Of a stretch of DNA of 64,000 bases, positions 8,383-17,566 are shown piece after piece. Source of the DNA: Ch67 sp041395845 (lineage in GTDB: Bacteria > Pseudomonadota > Gammaproteobacteria > Pseudomonadales > Ketobacteraceae); NCBI GenBank assembly GCA_041395845.1, contig JAWKZS010000014.1, positions 1 through 64,000 on the forward strand, given 5' to 3'. Numbering within the stretch: the stretch's first letter is position 1; each line of letters begins with the position of its first letter. The notes under the pieces are model-generated. The model had not been told where the DNA came from. It saw only the letters and a program-made list of their open reading frames with translations, and made no database searches. A program made the position numbers and the translations under genes.

Positions 8383-9468
8383 ATGAGCAAGAAAATTCTG
8401 ATTCTGGCCGGTGACGGTATCGGCACCGAAATCATGGCGGAAGCGGTGAAGGTGCTGGAGTTCCTCAATGGCGAGGAAAACCTGGGCCTGGAACTGGAAC
8501 ACGCCCTGGTCGGCGGTGCGGCCATCGATGCGACCGGTGGCCCGCTGCCGGAAGAAACCCTGAGTCTGGCCAAGGCCTGTGATTCCATCCTGTTCGGCGC
8601 GATCGGTGGCCCGCAGTGGGAATCCCTGCCCATCGCCATTCGTCCCGAGAAAGGTCTGCTGGGCCTGCGCTCCAACCTGGAGCTGTTCGGCAACCTGCGT
8701 CCGGCCATTCTCTATCCCCAGCTGGCAGGCGCATCCAGCCTGAAGCCTGAGCTGGTGTCCGGCCTCGATATCCTGATCGTGCGCGAGCTGGTGGGCGGTA
8801 TCTATTTCGGCAAACCCCGCGGTATCCGCACCCTGGAAAACGGCGAGCGCGAAGGCTTTAACACCTACGTGTACAAGGAATCCGAAATCATCCGGATCGG
8901 TCGTCTGGCGTTCGAGCTGGCCATGAAGCGCAACAAGCGTGTGTGCTCGGTGGACAAGGCCAACGTACTGGAAGTGACGGAGCTGTGGCGTGAAGTGATG
9001 ACCGACCTGGCCAAGGAGTACCCTGAGGTGCAGTTGAGCCACATGTACGTGGACAATGCCGCCATGCAGCTGATCCGTGCACCCAAGCAGTTCGACGTCA
9101 TGGTGACCGGAAACATGTTCGGCGACATCCTGTCGGATGCTGCGGCAATGCTGACCGGTTCCATCGGAATGCTGCCGTCCGCGTCCCTGGACAAGAACAG
9201 CAAGGGTATGTATGAACCCTGTCACGGTTCCGCACCGGACATCGCCGGTAAAGGCATTGCCAACCCGCTGGCGACGATCCTGTCGGCCGCCATGATGTTG
9301 CGTTATTCCCTGAATCAGGGCAGAGTGGCGGACCGTATCGAACAGGCTGTCAGCGCTGTTCTGGATCAAGGTTACCGCACCGGTGACATCTACACTGACG
9401 GCATGCAAAAAGTCGGTACTACCCAGATGGGTGAGGCCGTTCTCAAAGCCCTGCAGGCCCAGGGCTGA
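8383..9468 (+). CDS. leuB: 3-isopropylmalate dehydrogenase
   Basis: An NAD-dependent oxidative decarboxylase giving 2-ketoisocaproate precursor in leucine synthesis. At 361 residues it is typical. It begins KKILILAGDGIGTEIMAEAV, the nucleotide-binding start of the isocitrate/isopropylmalate dehydrogenase family, and has the signature NMFGDILSDAAAMLTGS near residue 244. It lies 47 bases after leuD and 40 bases before asd. It is likely part of the leuCDB(-asd) transcript. Confidence 0.97.
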   Translation: MSKKILILAGDGIGTEIMAEAVKVLEFLNGEENLGLELEHALVGGAAIDATGGPLPEETLSLAKACDSILFGAIGGPQWESLPIAIRPEKGLLGLRSNLELFGNLRPAILYPQLAGASSLKPELVSGLDILIVRELVGGIYFGKPRGIRTLENGEREGFNTYVYKESEIIRIGRLAFELAMKRNKRVCSVDKANVLEVTELWREVMTDLAKEYPEVQLSHMYVDNAAMQLIRAPKQFDVMVTGNMFGDILSDAAAMLTGSIGMLPSASLDKNSKGMYEPCHGSAPDIAGKGIANPLATILSAAMMLRYSLNQGRVADRIEQAVSAVLDQGYRTGDIYTDGMQKVGTTQMGEAVLKALQAQG

Positions 9469-9508
9469 TTCCAACGACGCATATTCACATTCAAAAAAGC
9501 AGGTTGTT

Positions 9509-10531
9509 ATGAGCAAGACATATGACGTAGCGGTAGTCGGTGCCACTGGTGCAGTGGGCGATACCATGATCCGTGTGCTCGAAGAGCGCAACTTTCCTGT
9601 AGGCAAGCTGTATGCGCTGGCCAGTGAACGTTCTGCCGGCAAGATCGTGCAGTTCAAAGGCCAGAATATTCGGGTCGAGAACCTGGCGACCTTTGATTTT
9701 TCAAAAGTGCAGATCGGGTTGTTCTCTGCGGGCGGCTCCATTTCCGAAGAGTTCGCGCCCAAGGCTGCAGCGGCCGGCTGCGTGGTGATCGACAATACCT
9801 CCCACTTCCGTTATGACCCGGAAATCCCGCTGGTAGTGCCGGAAGTGAATCCGGAGAAGATTGCCGAATACAAGAAGCACGGCATCATCGCCAACCCGAA
9901 CTGCTCCACCATCCAGATGCTGGTAGCGCTGAAGCCGATTCACGACGCGGTGGGCATCGAGCGCATCAACGTGGCGACCTACCAGGCAGTATCCGGTACC
10001 GGTAAAGAGGCCATCGAAGAGCTGGCCAAGCAGACGGCTGATCTGCTGAACACCCAGCCGATCACCGCCGAAGTCTATCCCAAGCAGATCGCCTTCAACG
10101 TGTTGCCCCATATCGATGTCTTCCAGGAAAACGGCTACACCAAGGAAGAAATGAAAATGGTGTGGGAAACCAAGAAAATCATGGGCGATGAGTCCATCGT
10201 GGTGAACCCGACCTGCGTTCGCGTGCCGGTATTCTTTGGTCACTCCGAGGCCGTGCATATCGAAACCCGCAAGAAGATCACGGCGGCGGAAGTGAAGGCC
10301 CTGCTGGAAAAGGCGCCGGGCGTGACCGTGCTGGATGAGCGCAAGCCTGGTGGCTATGCCACCCCGGTGACCGACGCTGCGGACAAGGACGACACCTTTG
10401 TCAGCCGTATCCGCGAGGATATCTCCCACCCCCGTGGCATCGATCTCTGGGTAGTGGCAGACAACGTTCGCAAGGGCGCGGCTACCAACAGCGTGCAAAT
10501 CGCCGAATTGTTGATAAAAGACTATTTATAA
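9509..10531 (+). CDS. asd: Aspartate-semialdehyde dehydrogenase
   Basis: Reduces aspartyl phosphate to aspartate semialdehyde for lysine, diaminopimelate, threonine and methionine synthesis. ATG 9509 gives MSKTYDVAVVGATGAVG, a proper Rossmann start, and 340 residues. The longer open frame from 9383 overlaps leuB and adds 42 unrelated residues, so it was rejected. The catalytic cysteine lies in IIANPNCSTIQM near residue 130, and the hexapeptide-like HSEAVHIE region lies near residue 248. It follows leuB as in Pseudomonas and precedes fimV. Confidence 0.96.
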   Translation: MSKTYDVAVVGATGAVGDTMIRVLEERNFPVGKLYALASERSAGKIVQFKGQNIRVENLATFDFSKVQIGLFSAGGSISEEFAPKAAAAGCVVIDNTSHFRYDPEIPLVVPEVNPEKIAEYKKHGIIANPNCSTIQMLVALKPIHDAVGIERINVATYQAVSGTGKEAIEELAKQTADLLNTQPITAEVYPKQIAFNVLPHIDVFQENGYTKEEMKMVWETKKIMGDESIVVNPTCVRVPVFFGHSEAVHIETRKKITAAEVKALLEKAPGVTVLDERKPGGYATPVTDAADKDDTFVSRIREDISHPRGIDLWVVADNVRKGAATNSVQIAELLIKDYL

Positions 10532-10799
10532 TTGATACTTACCCTCAACTTGTTAGGCTGGTTCGAGAATAATCAGCTAACCCGATCACGATAATTCAAG
10601 AATTTGCCTGACAACCCAAAATTGAAAGCTATCCTTGTTAGGGGGTAGCTTTCAGTTTTACAGGCTACCCACGGAGTGCTTGTTGCATGGAGTGGGCAAT
10701 CCCGTCGTAAGGCCACACCCGTTAATAAGTCACTTATACAGCAAGAACAATGGGATAGCTGTGCTATCCGGTGGTCGATCAAAATTAAGGGAACAGATG
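10532..10799. promoter_or_regulatory. asd-fimV intergenic region with two mutually exclusive stem-loops
   Basis: No gene is seen in these 268 bases. Segment 10623-10634 (TGAAAGCTATCC) pairs with 10643-10654 (GGGTAGCTTTCA) in a 12-bp stem with one G-T pair. The centre of the second segment, GGGTAGC at 10643-10649, can instead pair with GCTACCC at 10664-10670. The first stem is followed by AGTTTTA, a poor U-tract, so it may be a weak asd terminator or a switch in the fimV leader. AAGGGA at 10787-10792 is the fimV ribosome-binding site. Confidence 0.5.
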
Positions 10800-13700
10800 A
10801 TGGTTCGTAAACTTGCCGCTGCTTTGCTTGGTGTCGGAGTATTTATTCCTGGATTGGCCAACGCGTTGGGCTTGGGTGAAATCAAACTCAATTCTGCGCT
10901 CAGCGAGCCACTCGATGCCGAAATCGAGCTGGTGCAAGTAAGGGAACTGACCTCGACGGAGATCCTTCCCGGGCTGGCTGCCCAGTCAGACTTCCAGGCG
11001 GCTGGTGTCGAGCGTTACCAGATCCTGGGTGATCTGAAGTTTGAAGTCATCATTGGTGACAAAGGGCGTTCCTATATCAAGGTCCGATCCCGCAAGCCGA
11101 TCAAGGAACCGTTTTTGAATTTCCTCGTGGAAGTGAACTGGCCTGCAGGCCGTTTGCTGCGCGAATATACCCTGCTGCTGGATCCGCCGATTTACAGCGA
11201 GCAGAAAGCCCAGCCGGTACGTCAGGCCCAGGCGGCACCTGCTCCTGCTCCACGCCAGGCAGCGCCAGCCCAGGCTGCTCCGCAGCCCAGTTACACGCCG
11301 GCAGCCGAGCCCGACTATTCGACCACGGCCAGCGGTGATTCCCACACCATCAGCAGCAACGATAGCCTGTGGTCCATCGCCAAGAATCTGCGTCCTTCCG
11401 GCGCAGTCAGCGTGCAGCAGACCATGATCGCGCTGCAGCGCTACAACCCGGATGCTTTTATCGATGGCAACATCAATTTGCTCCGTCGCGGCCAGGTGCT
11501 GCGTGCCCCGAACGAAGCGCAGGCAATGGAAGTGTCATCCCGCGAAGCCATCGAAATGGTGGCGGAGCAGAACCGTCTGTGGCGTGAGCGCCTGGCGGCC
11601 CGCAAGGGTAGCGCAGCCCCGGAAGCCCAGCAGCTGGATCTGACCGGGCGCACTGCGGATCGTCCGGCGCCGACGGCACGTCCCAGCAATGAAGGTCGCC
11701 TGAAGCTGCTGGCAGGTAGCGACGGCGGCGCGGACAGCGGGCAGGGCGGCGCCGACGGTGGCAGCGGTGAAATGCGCTCACGCCTCGCGCAGGCTGAAGA
11801 GAACATCGACAAGTTCAAACTGGAAAACGATGATCTCAAGGTCAAGATGAATGACCTTGAAGACCAGCTCAAGACGTCTGAAAAGGTGTTGAGCCTCAAG
11901 GATCAGCAGATTGCCGCATTGCAAGCCAAGCTGGCTGAGCTGGAAGAACAGGCCAAAGCTGCTGCCGCTGCGGCACCGGCAGCTGTCGAGTCGGTTCCCG
12001 AAACCGTTGCCCCGGTGACGGCGGATGTCGAAGTACCAGAACCGGTAGCCGAAACACCGGCAATTGAACAGGCGCCCGCAGTCGAAGATGCGACGGTCGC
12101 CGCCGATGCCGAGCCGGTTCCTGCCGATGTGGATTTCAATTATCAGGAGCCTGAAGTCGCGGCCGAAGCTCTGGCAGAACCGCCAGCTGAATCCGTCGGA
12201 ACCGATACGTCCGCAACCAGTGCCGAGTCTGGCCTGGTGATGGAAGAAGAAATCGAACCTGTTGTACAGCAGCCACCTGCACCGGAGCCGGTTCCCGCTC
12301 CGCAGCCTGTGCCGGTTGCACCACAGCAGGATCTGCTCAGCCAGATCATGTCCAATCCGCTGTATCTGGGCATTGCCGGTGGCGCCATCGTGTTGCTGCT
12401 GGCAGCGGGCCTGATGATTTCCCGCCGCAAAAAGGCAGAAGAAGAAATTGGCGATGATCTGGAGGAAAACTTCCAGCTGCCGGAAAGTACTGCGGATCTG
12501 AAAGACGACTTTGACATCGATCTGAAAGAGCCTGCTGATGAATCACTGGCAGATCGCGATGAAGCCCCTGTGGAGCAGACGGTTCCGCAGACCGCTGATG
12601 TGCTCGGTGAGGCCGATATCTACATTGCCTACGGCCGTTATCCGCAGGCGATCGAGATGCTGGAAAACGCTGCAGCCAAAGAGCCTCAGCGTGCGGATAT
12701 CCGCATGAAACTCTGCGAAGTCTGTGCGGATGCCAAAGAGCCTGACACCTTCATGAAGCACTATCGAGTGCTGCAGACCCTGGGCGCGGCCGCACTGCTG
12801 GCGAAAGCTGACGAGTTGCGTGCACGGGTTGCACCGGAAGCGGATTTTGCCGAGTCGGATGTGGCAGAACCCGAAGCGGAAGTGCTGTCCGACGACGCAG
12901 AATCATTTGACTTTGATATAGCCGACGATGACGCGACCGTCATTGCCGCAAGCGAGCTGGAGCAGGAATCGGATACCGGCCTGGACTTCGACCTGGGTGA
13001 TCTGGAAGACACCGGCGCCAGCTTTGCGTCACAAGCAACAGAGTCGCAGGCAGAAGCGTCTGTGCCGACCCTGGACTTTGATCTGGACATGGATAGCGAG
13101 ATCAAGCCCGCAGCCGAGCAGCCGGCTTCTTTCGTATCCGGCGAAGACAACAGCCTGGACTTCGATTTTGACGTGTCGACACCCGCTGAATCGTCATTCG
13201 ATTCAGGCTCTGTCCAGTCCGAACCGGTTGCAGCGGATACCCTGGATTTCGATGCAGAGTTTTCGCTGGATGATGCCGATGTCGCCAGCAGCGAGACGCC
13301 GACATCCACGGTTGCGTTTGATGAAGACCTGTCGCTGGATTTCGATCAGATGGAAACCACACCATCCGAACCGGTATCCGACGATAACAGCCTGGACTTC
13401 GATCTGGACTTTGATGTCGAAAAGCCTGCCGAGCCGCAAGCGTTCAGTGCCGAGCCGGTGAGCTTCGATACCGAAGAGGACCAGACCATCGCGTTCACAC
13501 CATCTCAGGAAACAGCTCCGGCTGCGCCTGCAGAGGAGCCCGAGCTGGATTCTGCGGCGGCTGCCCAACTGGCTGATGAGCTGGACTTCGATGTGGGTCT
13601 GGGTTCTGATGTGCCGGAAGAAGATGCTACCGTGATTGCCACCCCGGCTTTTGAGCCGGAAGCCTTCACGCCACCACCGACACAGCCTGCTGCCAATGAT

Positions 13701-13898
13701 TTTGCCAGCAGCGCCGAAGATGAGCTGGACTTCCTGTCCGATGCCGACGAAACCTCCACCAAACTCGATCTGGCCCGTGCCTACATCGACATGGGGGATC
13801 GCGACGGTGCCCGTGACATTCTGGATGAAGTACTGATTGAAGGTAACGACAATCAGAAACAGGAAGCGAAGGACCTGCTTGCCCGCCTGGAAGGTTGA
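10800..13898 (+). CDS. fimV: FimV family polar hub protein (LysM, TM, acidic repeats, FimV C-terminal domain)
   Basis: A peptidoglycan-binding inner-membrane scaffold that organises polar type IV pilus and chemosensory functions in pseudomonads. The 1032 residues run as: signal peptide ending near ALA; conserved N-terminal domain (LGEIKLNSALSEPLDAEIEL); Pro/Ala linker; LysM domain near 180-235; coiled coil near 320-390; transmembrane helix near 515-540; a long acidic cytoplasmic part with about eight LDFD-type repeats; and the C-terminal TPR-like motif TKLDLARAYIDMGD near 985. ATG 10800 is spaced 7 bases from AAGGGA; ATG 10797 is the alternative. Upstream codons to 10635 look non-coding. A hairpin terminator follows. 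Confidence 0.93.
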   Translation: MVRKLAAALLGVGVFIPGLANALGLGEIKLNSALSEPLDAEIELVQVRELTSTEILPGLAAQSDFQAAGVERYQILGDLKFEVIIGDKGRSYIKVRSRKPIKEPFLNFLVEVNWPAGRLLREYTLLLDPPIYSEQKAQPVRQAQAAPAPAPRQAAPAQAAPQPSYTPAAEPDYSTTASGDSHTISSNDSLWSIAKNLRPSGAVSVQQTMIALQRYNPDAFIDGNINLLRRGQVLRAPNEAQAMEVSSREAIEMVAEQNRLWRERLAARKGSAAPEAQQLDLTGRTADRPAPTARPSNEGRLKLLAGSDGGADSGQGGADGGSGEMRSRLAQAEENIDKFKLENDDLKVKMNDLEDQLKTSEKVLSLKDQQIAALQAKLAELEEQAKAAAAAAPAAVESVPETVAPVTADVEVPEPVAETPAIEQAPAVEDATVAADAEPVPADVDFNYQEPEVAAEALAEPPAESVGTDTSATSAESGLVMEEEIEPVVQQPPAPEPVPAPQPVPVAPQQDLLSQIMSNPLYLGIAGGAIVLLLAAGLMISRRKKAEEEIGDDLEENFQLPESTADLKDDFDIDLKEPADESLADRDEAPVEQTVPQTADVLGEADIYIAYGRYPQAIEMLENAAAKEPQRADIRMKLCEVCADAKEPDTFMKHYRVLQTLGAAALLAKADELRARVAPEADFAESDVAEPEAEVLSDDAESFDFDIADDDATVIAASELEQESDTGLDFDLGDLEDTGASFASQATESQAEASVPTLDFDLDMDSEIKPAAEQPASFVSGEDNSLDFDFDVSTPAESSFDSGSVQSEPVAADTLDFDAEFSLDDADVASSETPTSTVAFDEDLSLDFDQMETTPSEPVSDDNSLDFDLDFDVEKPAEPQAFSAEPVSFDTEEDQTIAFTPSQETAPAAPAEEPELDSAAAAQLADELDFDVGLGSDVPEEDATVIATPAFEPEAFTPPPTQPAANDFASSAEDELDFLSDADETSTKLDLARAYIDMGDRDGARDILDEVLIEGNDNQKQEAKDLLARLEG

Positions 13899-13932
13899 AC
13901 CAGGGCCGAATAGCACTTACCATCCGCAACAT

Positions 13933-13960
13933 AAAAAGGGGGCTGAAAGCCCTCTTTTTT
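13933..13960 (+). terminator. Rho-independent terminator after fimV
   Basis: AAAAAGGGGGCT, a short GAAA-type loop and AGCCCTCTTTTTT form a stem with one G-T pair followed by six T. It lies 34 bases after the fimV stop and 31 bases before truA, so truA probably has its own transcript or depends on read-through. Confidence 0.8.
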
Positions 13961-13991
13961 GTTGGCGCGATAGAAGTGGGACAGATTATCC

Positions 13992-14780
13992 ATGCGAATA
14001 GCATTAGGTGTGGAATACGACGGCAGCGGCTTCGGCGGCTGGCAGCGTCAGGGGCACGATCCCAACACCATTCAGGAAAAGCTCGAAAAGGCCATTGCCC
14101 GGGTGGCTGATCATGACGTGCTGGTGCATTGCGCGGGACGCACCGATGCCGGCGTGCATGGAGTCGGCCAGGTCGTGCACTTTGATACCCCCTCAGTACG
14201 GGATATGTATGGCTGGATCTTTGGTTGCAATACCAATCTTCCGGATGCCATTTCGGTGCGTTGGGCCAAGGTCGTGGACGAGGAATTTCATGCCCGCTTT
14301 TCTGCCAGGGCCCGCGCCTATCGCTACGTTATTTACAACCATCCGGTGCGGCCGGCGCTGGGCATCAAGCATCTGACCTGGAACTTCCGTCCGCTGGATA
14401 TCGGATTGATGCAGCAGGCATCCCGCTATTTGCTTGGCGAACACGATTTCAGCGCATTCCGGGCCACAGGCTGTCAGGCAAAGTCTCCGGTCAAGGAGGT
14501 GCAGAAGATTGATCTGTACCAGCGTGGTCGCCTGATTGTGCTGGACATCCAGGCTAGCGCTTTTCTCCACCACATGGTTCGCAACATTGCTGGCGTTTTG
14601 ATGGCAGTAGGGTGTGGCAAGCAACCGGTGGACTGGGTTCAGCATGTGCTGCAGTCGAAAGACCGCAAGCAGGGCGCCCCGACCGCGGGGCCTTATGGCC
14701 TGTATTTCATGCGCGTTCACTATCCCGAGCATTTCCAGATTCCGGCCGCCGAGCCGGACGCTCCCTTTATGCCGCTGTGA
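13992..14780 (+). CDS. truA: tRNA pseudouridine synthase A (positions 38-40)
   Basis: Isomerises uridines 38, 39 and 40 in the anticodon arm of many tRNAs. The 262 residues begin MRIALGVEYDGSGFGGWQRQ, as in the family. The catalytic aspartate is in CAGRTDAGVHGVGQVVHF near residue 53. The later motif AFRATGCQAKSPVKEV is near residue 157. It sits between fimV and trpF as in Pseudomonas. Confidence 0.97.
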   Translation: MRIALGVEYDGSGFGGWQRQGHDPNTIQEKLEKAIARVADHDVLVHCAGRTDAGVHGVGQVVHFDTPSVRDMYGWIFGCNTNLPDAISVRWAKVVDEEFHARFSARARAYRYVIYNHPVRPALGIKHLTWNFRPLDIGLMQQASRYLLGEHDFSAFRATGCQAKSPVKEVQKIDLYQRGRLIVLDIQASAFLHHMVRNIAGVLMAVGCGKQPVDWVQHVLQSKDRKQGAPTAGPYGLYFMRVHYPEHFQIPAAEPDAPFMPL

Positions 14781-14889
14781 CCCATGATTCCAGGCTGCGC
14801 AGCGGTGGGTAACTCTGTTACACTGCTTCCCTGTTTGCATCGCGGCTGGAAATTAACCGGCAATCTGCTTGAATTTTCTGAGGTTTTTT

Positions 14890-15519
14890 GTGAGGACAAG
14901 GGTCAAGATCTGTGGCATTACCCGGCTTGAGGATGCACGCGATGCGATCTCGGCGGGGGCAGACGCGCTTGGCTTTGTCTTTTACCCGCCCAGTCCCCGC
15001 AATATCAGTCCTGTGCAGGCAGCCGCCATTGTGCGTGAGCTGCCAGCGTTTATCTGCACCGTAGGCCTGTTTGTGGATGCTGATCCCGCGTTTGTCGAAG
15101 CGGTGTTGCGGGCGGTACCGCTGGACCTGCTGCAATTCCATGGTGATGAACTCGAGGCAGCATGCAACCGGTATGGCCGCCCCTATATCAAGGCCATCCG
15201 TATGCGGGATGACATCGACCTTGCGCAAATGGCGCAGAATTATCATAGTAGCCGTGGCCTGCTGCTGGATACCTACGTTGCGGGCCAGGCGGGCGGCACC
15301 GGGCAGATCTTCGACTGGAACCGCATTCCCCGATCCCTGTCCAAACCGGTCATTCTGGCCGGCGGACTCAATCCCCAAAACGTGTCCCAGGCCATCACGC
15401 AAGTGAAGCCCTGGGCTGTCGATGTCAGCGGCGGGGTGGAACAGGCCAAAGGCATCAAAGATCCCCAACTGATCACTGCATTCATGCAAGGAGTTGAAAG
15501 TGGCTCTCAACGAGCGTGA
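14890..15519 (+). CDS. trpF: Phosphoribosylanthranilate isomerase
   Basis: A TIM-barrel enzyme of tryptophan synthesis (Amadori rearrangement of phosphoribosylanthranilate). GTG 14890, preceded by TGAGG at about 7 bases, gives RTRVKICGITRLEDA at the N-terminus, where family members start, and 209 residues. A TTG-initiated frame from 14869 adds seven odd residues and was not chosen. The motifs KICGIT and FVFYPPSPRNI, and the C-terminal DVSGGVE, are present. Its end overlaps the start of trpB by 20 bases, so the trp genes are translationally coupled. Confidence 0.95.
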   Translation: MRTRVKICGITRLEDARDAISAGADALGFVFYPPSPRNISPVQAAAIVRELPAFICTVGLFVDADPAFVEAVLRAVPLDLLQFHGDELEAACNRYGRPYIKAIRMRDDIDLAQMAQNYHSSRGLLLDTYVAGQAGGTGQIFDWNRIPRSLSKPVILAGGLNPQNVSQAITQVKPWAVDVSGGVEQAKGIKDPQLITAFMQGVESGSQRA

Positions 15520-16717
15520 TTTTCTGAATACCCCGGACGATCTGGGCAACTTCGGTCCCTATGGTGGCCGTTTTGTGTCCGAAACCCTGATGGCAGCGCT
15601 GGATGACCTCGAAGCCATCTACAACAAGCTTTCCAAAGATCCGGAATTCCAGGCGGCCTTTGACAAGGACCTGGCCCACTATGTTGGCCGTCCGTCGCCC
15701 CTGTATCACGCCGAACGATGGTCCCGCCAACTCGGTGGCGCCCAGATCTATCTCAAGCGCGAAGATCTCAATCACACCGGCGCCCACAAGGTGAATAACA
15801 CCATCGGTCAGGCGTTGCTGGCCAAATACACCGGCAAGCGTCGCGTGATCGCCGAAACCGGGGCAGGGCAGCACGGCGTCGCAACAGCGACGGTCGCGGC
15901 GCGTCTTGGCCTGGAGTGTGAAGTGTTCATGGGCTGGGAAGATGTGCAGCGTCAGTCACTGAACGTCTACCGCATGAAGTTGCTCGGGGCCAAAGTAACG
16001 CCTGTGCATTCCGGCACCAAGACCCTGAAAGACGCAATGAACGAAGCGCTGCGGGACTGGGTGACCAACGTCGATCACACCTTCTACATCATCGGTACCG
16101 TTGCAGGTCCACACCCTTACCCTAAACTGGTGCGGGATTTCCAGTGCGTGATTGGTCGTGAAGCCCGTCAGCAATGTCTGGATCAGACCGGCAAACTGCC
16201 CGATGCGCTGGTGGCTTGTGTGGGCGGCGGTTCCAATGCGATTGGTTTGTTCCATCCGATGTTGGCGGACGGGTCGGTGAAAATGTACGGCGTTGAAGCG
16301 GGTGGTCTGGGTGTCGAGACCGGCCAGCATGCTGCGCCATTGAGTGCCGGGCGCCCCGGCGTGTTGCACGGCAATCGCACCTACCTGATGGAAGATGCGG
16401 ACGGCCAGATCATCGCTACGCACTCGGTTTCCGCAGGTCTGGATTACCCCGGTGTTGGCCCCGAACACTCCTGGCTCAAGGATTGTGGCCGTGTGCAGTA
16501 TGTCGCTGCCAACGATGACGAGGCGCTGAACGCATTCCGCACCCTGACCTTGGTGGAAGGCATCATGCCGGCCCTGGAGTCCAGCCATGCGTTGGCTTAC
16601 GCCGCAAAACTGGCGCCGACCATGGACAAGGACCAGATCATCATCATCAACCTGTCTGGTCGTGGTGATAAAGATATTCACACCGTTGCCAAGCTAGATG
16701 GCATTTCCCTCGGCTGA
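15500..16717 (+). CDS. trpB: Tryptophan synthase, beta subunit
   Basis: A PLP enzyme condensing indole with serine. AAGGAG at 15488-15493 is 6 bases before GTG 15500, so this start is preferred over the TTG at 15494; it gives 405 residues. The PLP lysine is in HTGAHKVNNTIGQA near residue 92, and the phosphate-binding CVGGGSNAIGLF is near residue 234. GPYGGRFVSETL at the N-terminus is standard. trpA follows after 21 bases. As recalled, trpBA lies elsewhere in P. aeruginosa but is joined to trpF and accD in other gammaproteobacteria, as here. Confidence 0.97.
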   Translation: MALNERDFLNTPDDLGNFGPYGGRFVSETLMAALDDLEAIYNKLSKDPEFQAAFDKDLAHYVGRPSPLYHAERWSRQLGGAQIYLKREDLNHTGAHKVNNTIGQALLAKYTGKRRVIAETGAGQHGVATATVAARLGLECEVFMGWEDVQRQSLNVYRMKLLGAKVTPVHSGTKTLKDAMNEALRDWVTNVDHTFYIIGTVAGPHPYPKLVRDFQCVIGREARQQCLDQTGKLPDALVACVGGGSNAIGLFHPMLADGSVKMYGVEAGGLGVETGQHAAPLSAGRPGVLHGNRTYLMEDADGQIIATHSVSAGLDYPGVGPEHSWLKDCGRVQYVAANDDEALNAFRTLTLVEGIMPALESSHALAYAAKLAPTMDKDQIIIINLSGRGDKDIHTVAKLDGISLG

Positions 16718-16738
16718 GCGGTACAGGAGTTTGCAACC

Positions 16739-17545
16739 ATGAGCCGAATCCAGGCTTGCTTTGAACAACTGAAATCCCAGGGGCGCAAGGCCCTGGTTCC
16801 TTTTATTACGGCGGGCGATCCCGCGCTGGATGCCACGGTGCCGCTGCTGCATGTGCTGGCAGAAAACGGCGCCGATCTGATCGAGGTGGGCATTCCGTTT
16901 TCCGATCCCATGGCCGATGGCCCGGTCATCCAGCTGGCAGACGAGCGAGCGCTGGCTAACGGCGTCACTACCCACAAGGTGCTGGATATGGTGCGGGAGT
17001 TCCGCAAGACCAACACCACGACGCCGATCATCCTGATGGGTTACCTCAATCCGGTCGAGATTTATGGGTACGCTGCGTTTGCCAAGGATGCGGCGGAGGC
17101 TGGTGTCGACGGCATGATCACGGTGGACTTGCCGCCGGAAGCAGCCAAACCCCTTAACGATGAATTTGCCAAAGTGGGCATCGACAGCATCTTTCTGATT
17201 GCACCTACCACCACGGCAGCCAGAATCGAAAAGATTGCCAAGGCGGCGCAGGGCTATCTGTATTATGTATCGCTGAAGGGTGTCACCGGTGCGGCCAACC
17301 TGGATGTCCAGGCGGTGCAGGAGAAGCTGGAAACAATTCGCAAAATAACCGATTTGCCGATTACCGTCGGGTTTGGTATCAAGGATGCCGCGACCGCCAG
17401 GGCGGTGGGTGCCATTGCTGACGGCGTTGTCGTTGGCAGTGCACTGGTCAACCTGGTTGCTGCGCATCAGCAGAATCTGCCCGTACTGCAGGAAAAAATT
17501 GCCGAAACCATGCAGGCATTGCGCTCCGGGCTGGATCAACCATAA
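16739..17545 (+). CDS. trpA: Tryptophan synthase, alpha subunit
   Basis: A TIM barrel that cleaves indole-3-glycerol phosphate and channels indole to TrpB. The 268 residues show the catalytic glutamate region LIEVGIPFSDPMADGPVIQ near residues 46-64, FITAGDPALD near residue 21, and the loop SLKGVTGA near residue 178. It is spaced 21 bases from both trpB and accD. Length and motifs are typical and no defect is visible. Confidence 0.97.
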   Translation: MSRIQACFEQLKSQGRKALVPFITAGDPALDATVPLLHVLAENGADLIEVGIPFSDPMADGPVIQLADERALANGVTTHKVLDMVREFRKTNTTTPIILMGYLNPVEIYGYAAFAKDAAEAGVDGMITVDLPPEAAKPLNDEFAKVGIDSIFLIAPTTTAARIEKIAKAAQGYLYYVSLKGVTGAANLDVQAVQEKLETIRKITDLPITVGFGIKDAATARAVGAIADGVVVGSALVNLVAAHQQNLPVLQEKIAETMQALRSGLDQP

Positions 17546-17566
17546 CAATTCAATCAGGACGGCATC

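Noticed and set aside
13992..14110. Alternative plus-strand frame over the start of truA (13895-14110)
   Set aside because: It overlaps the fimV terminator and the truA N-terminus and encodes nothing recognisable.
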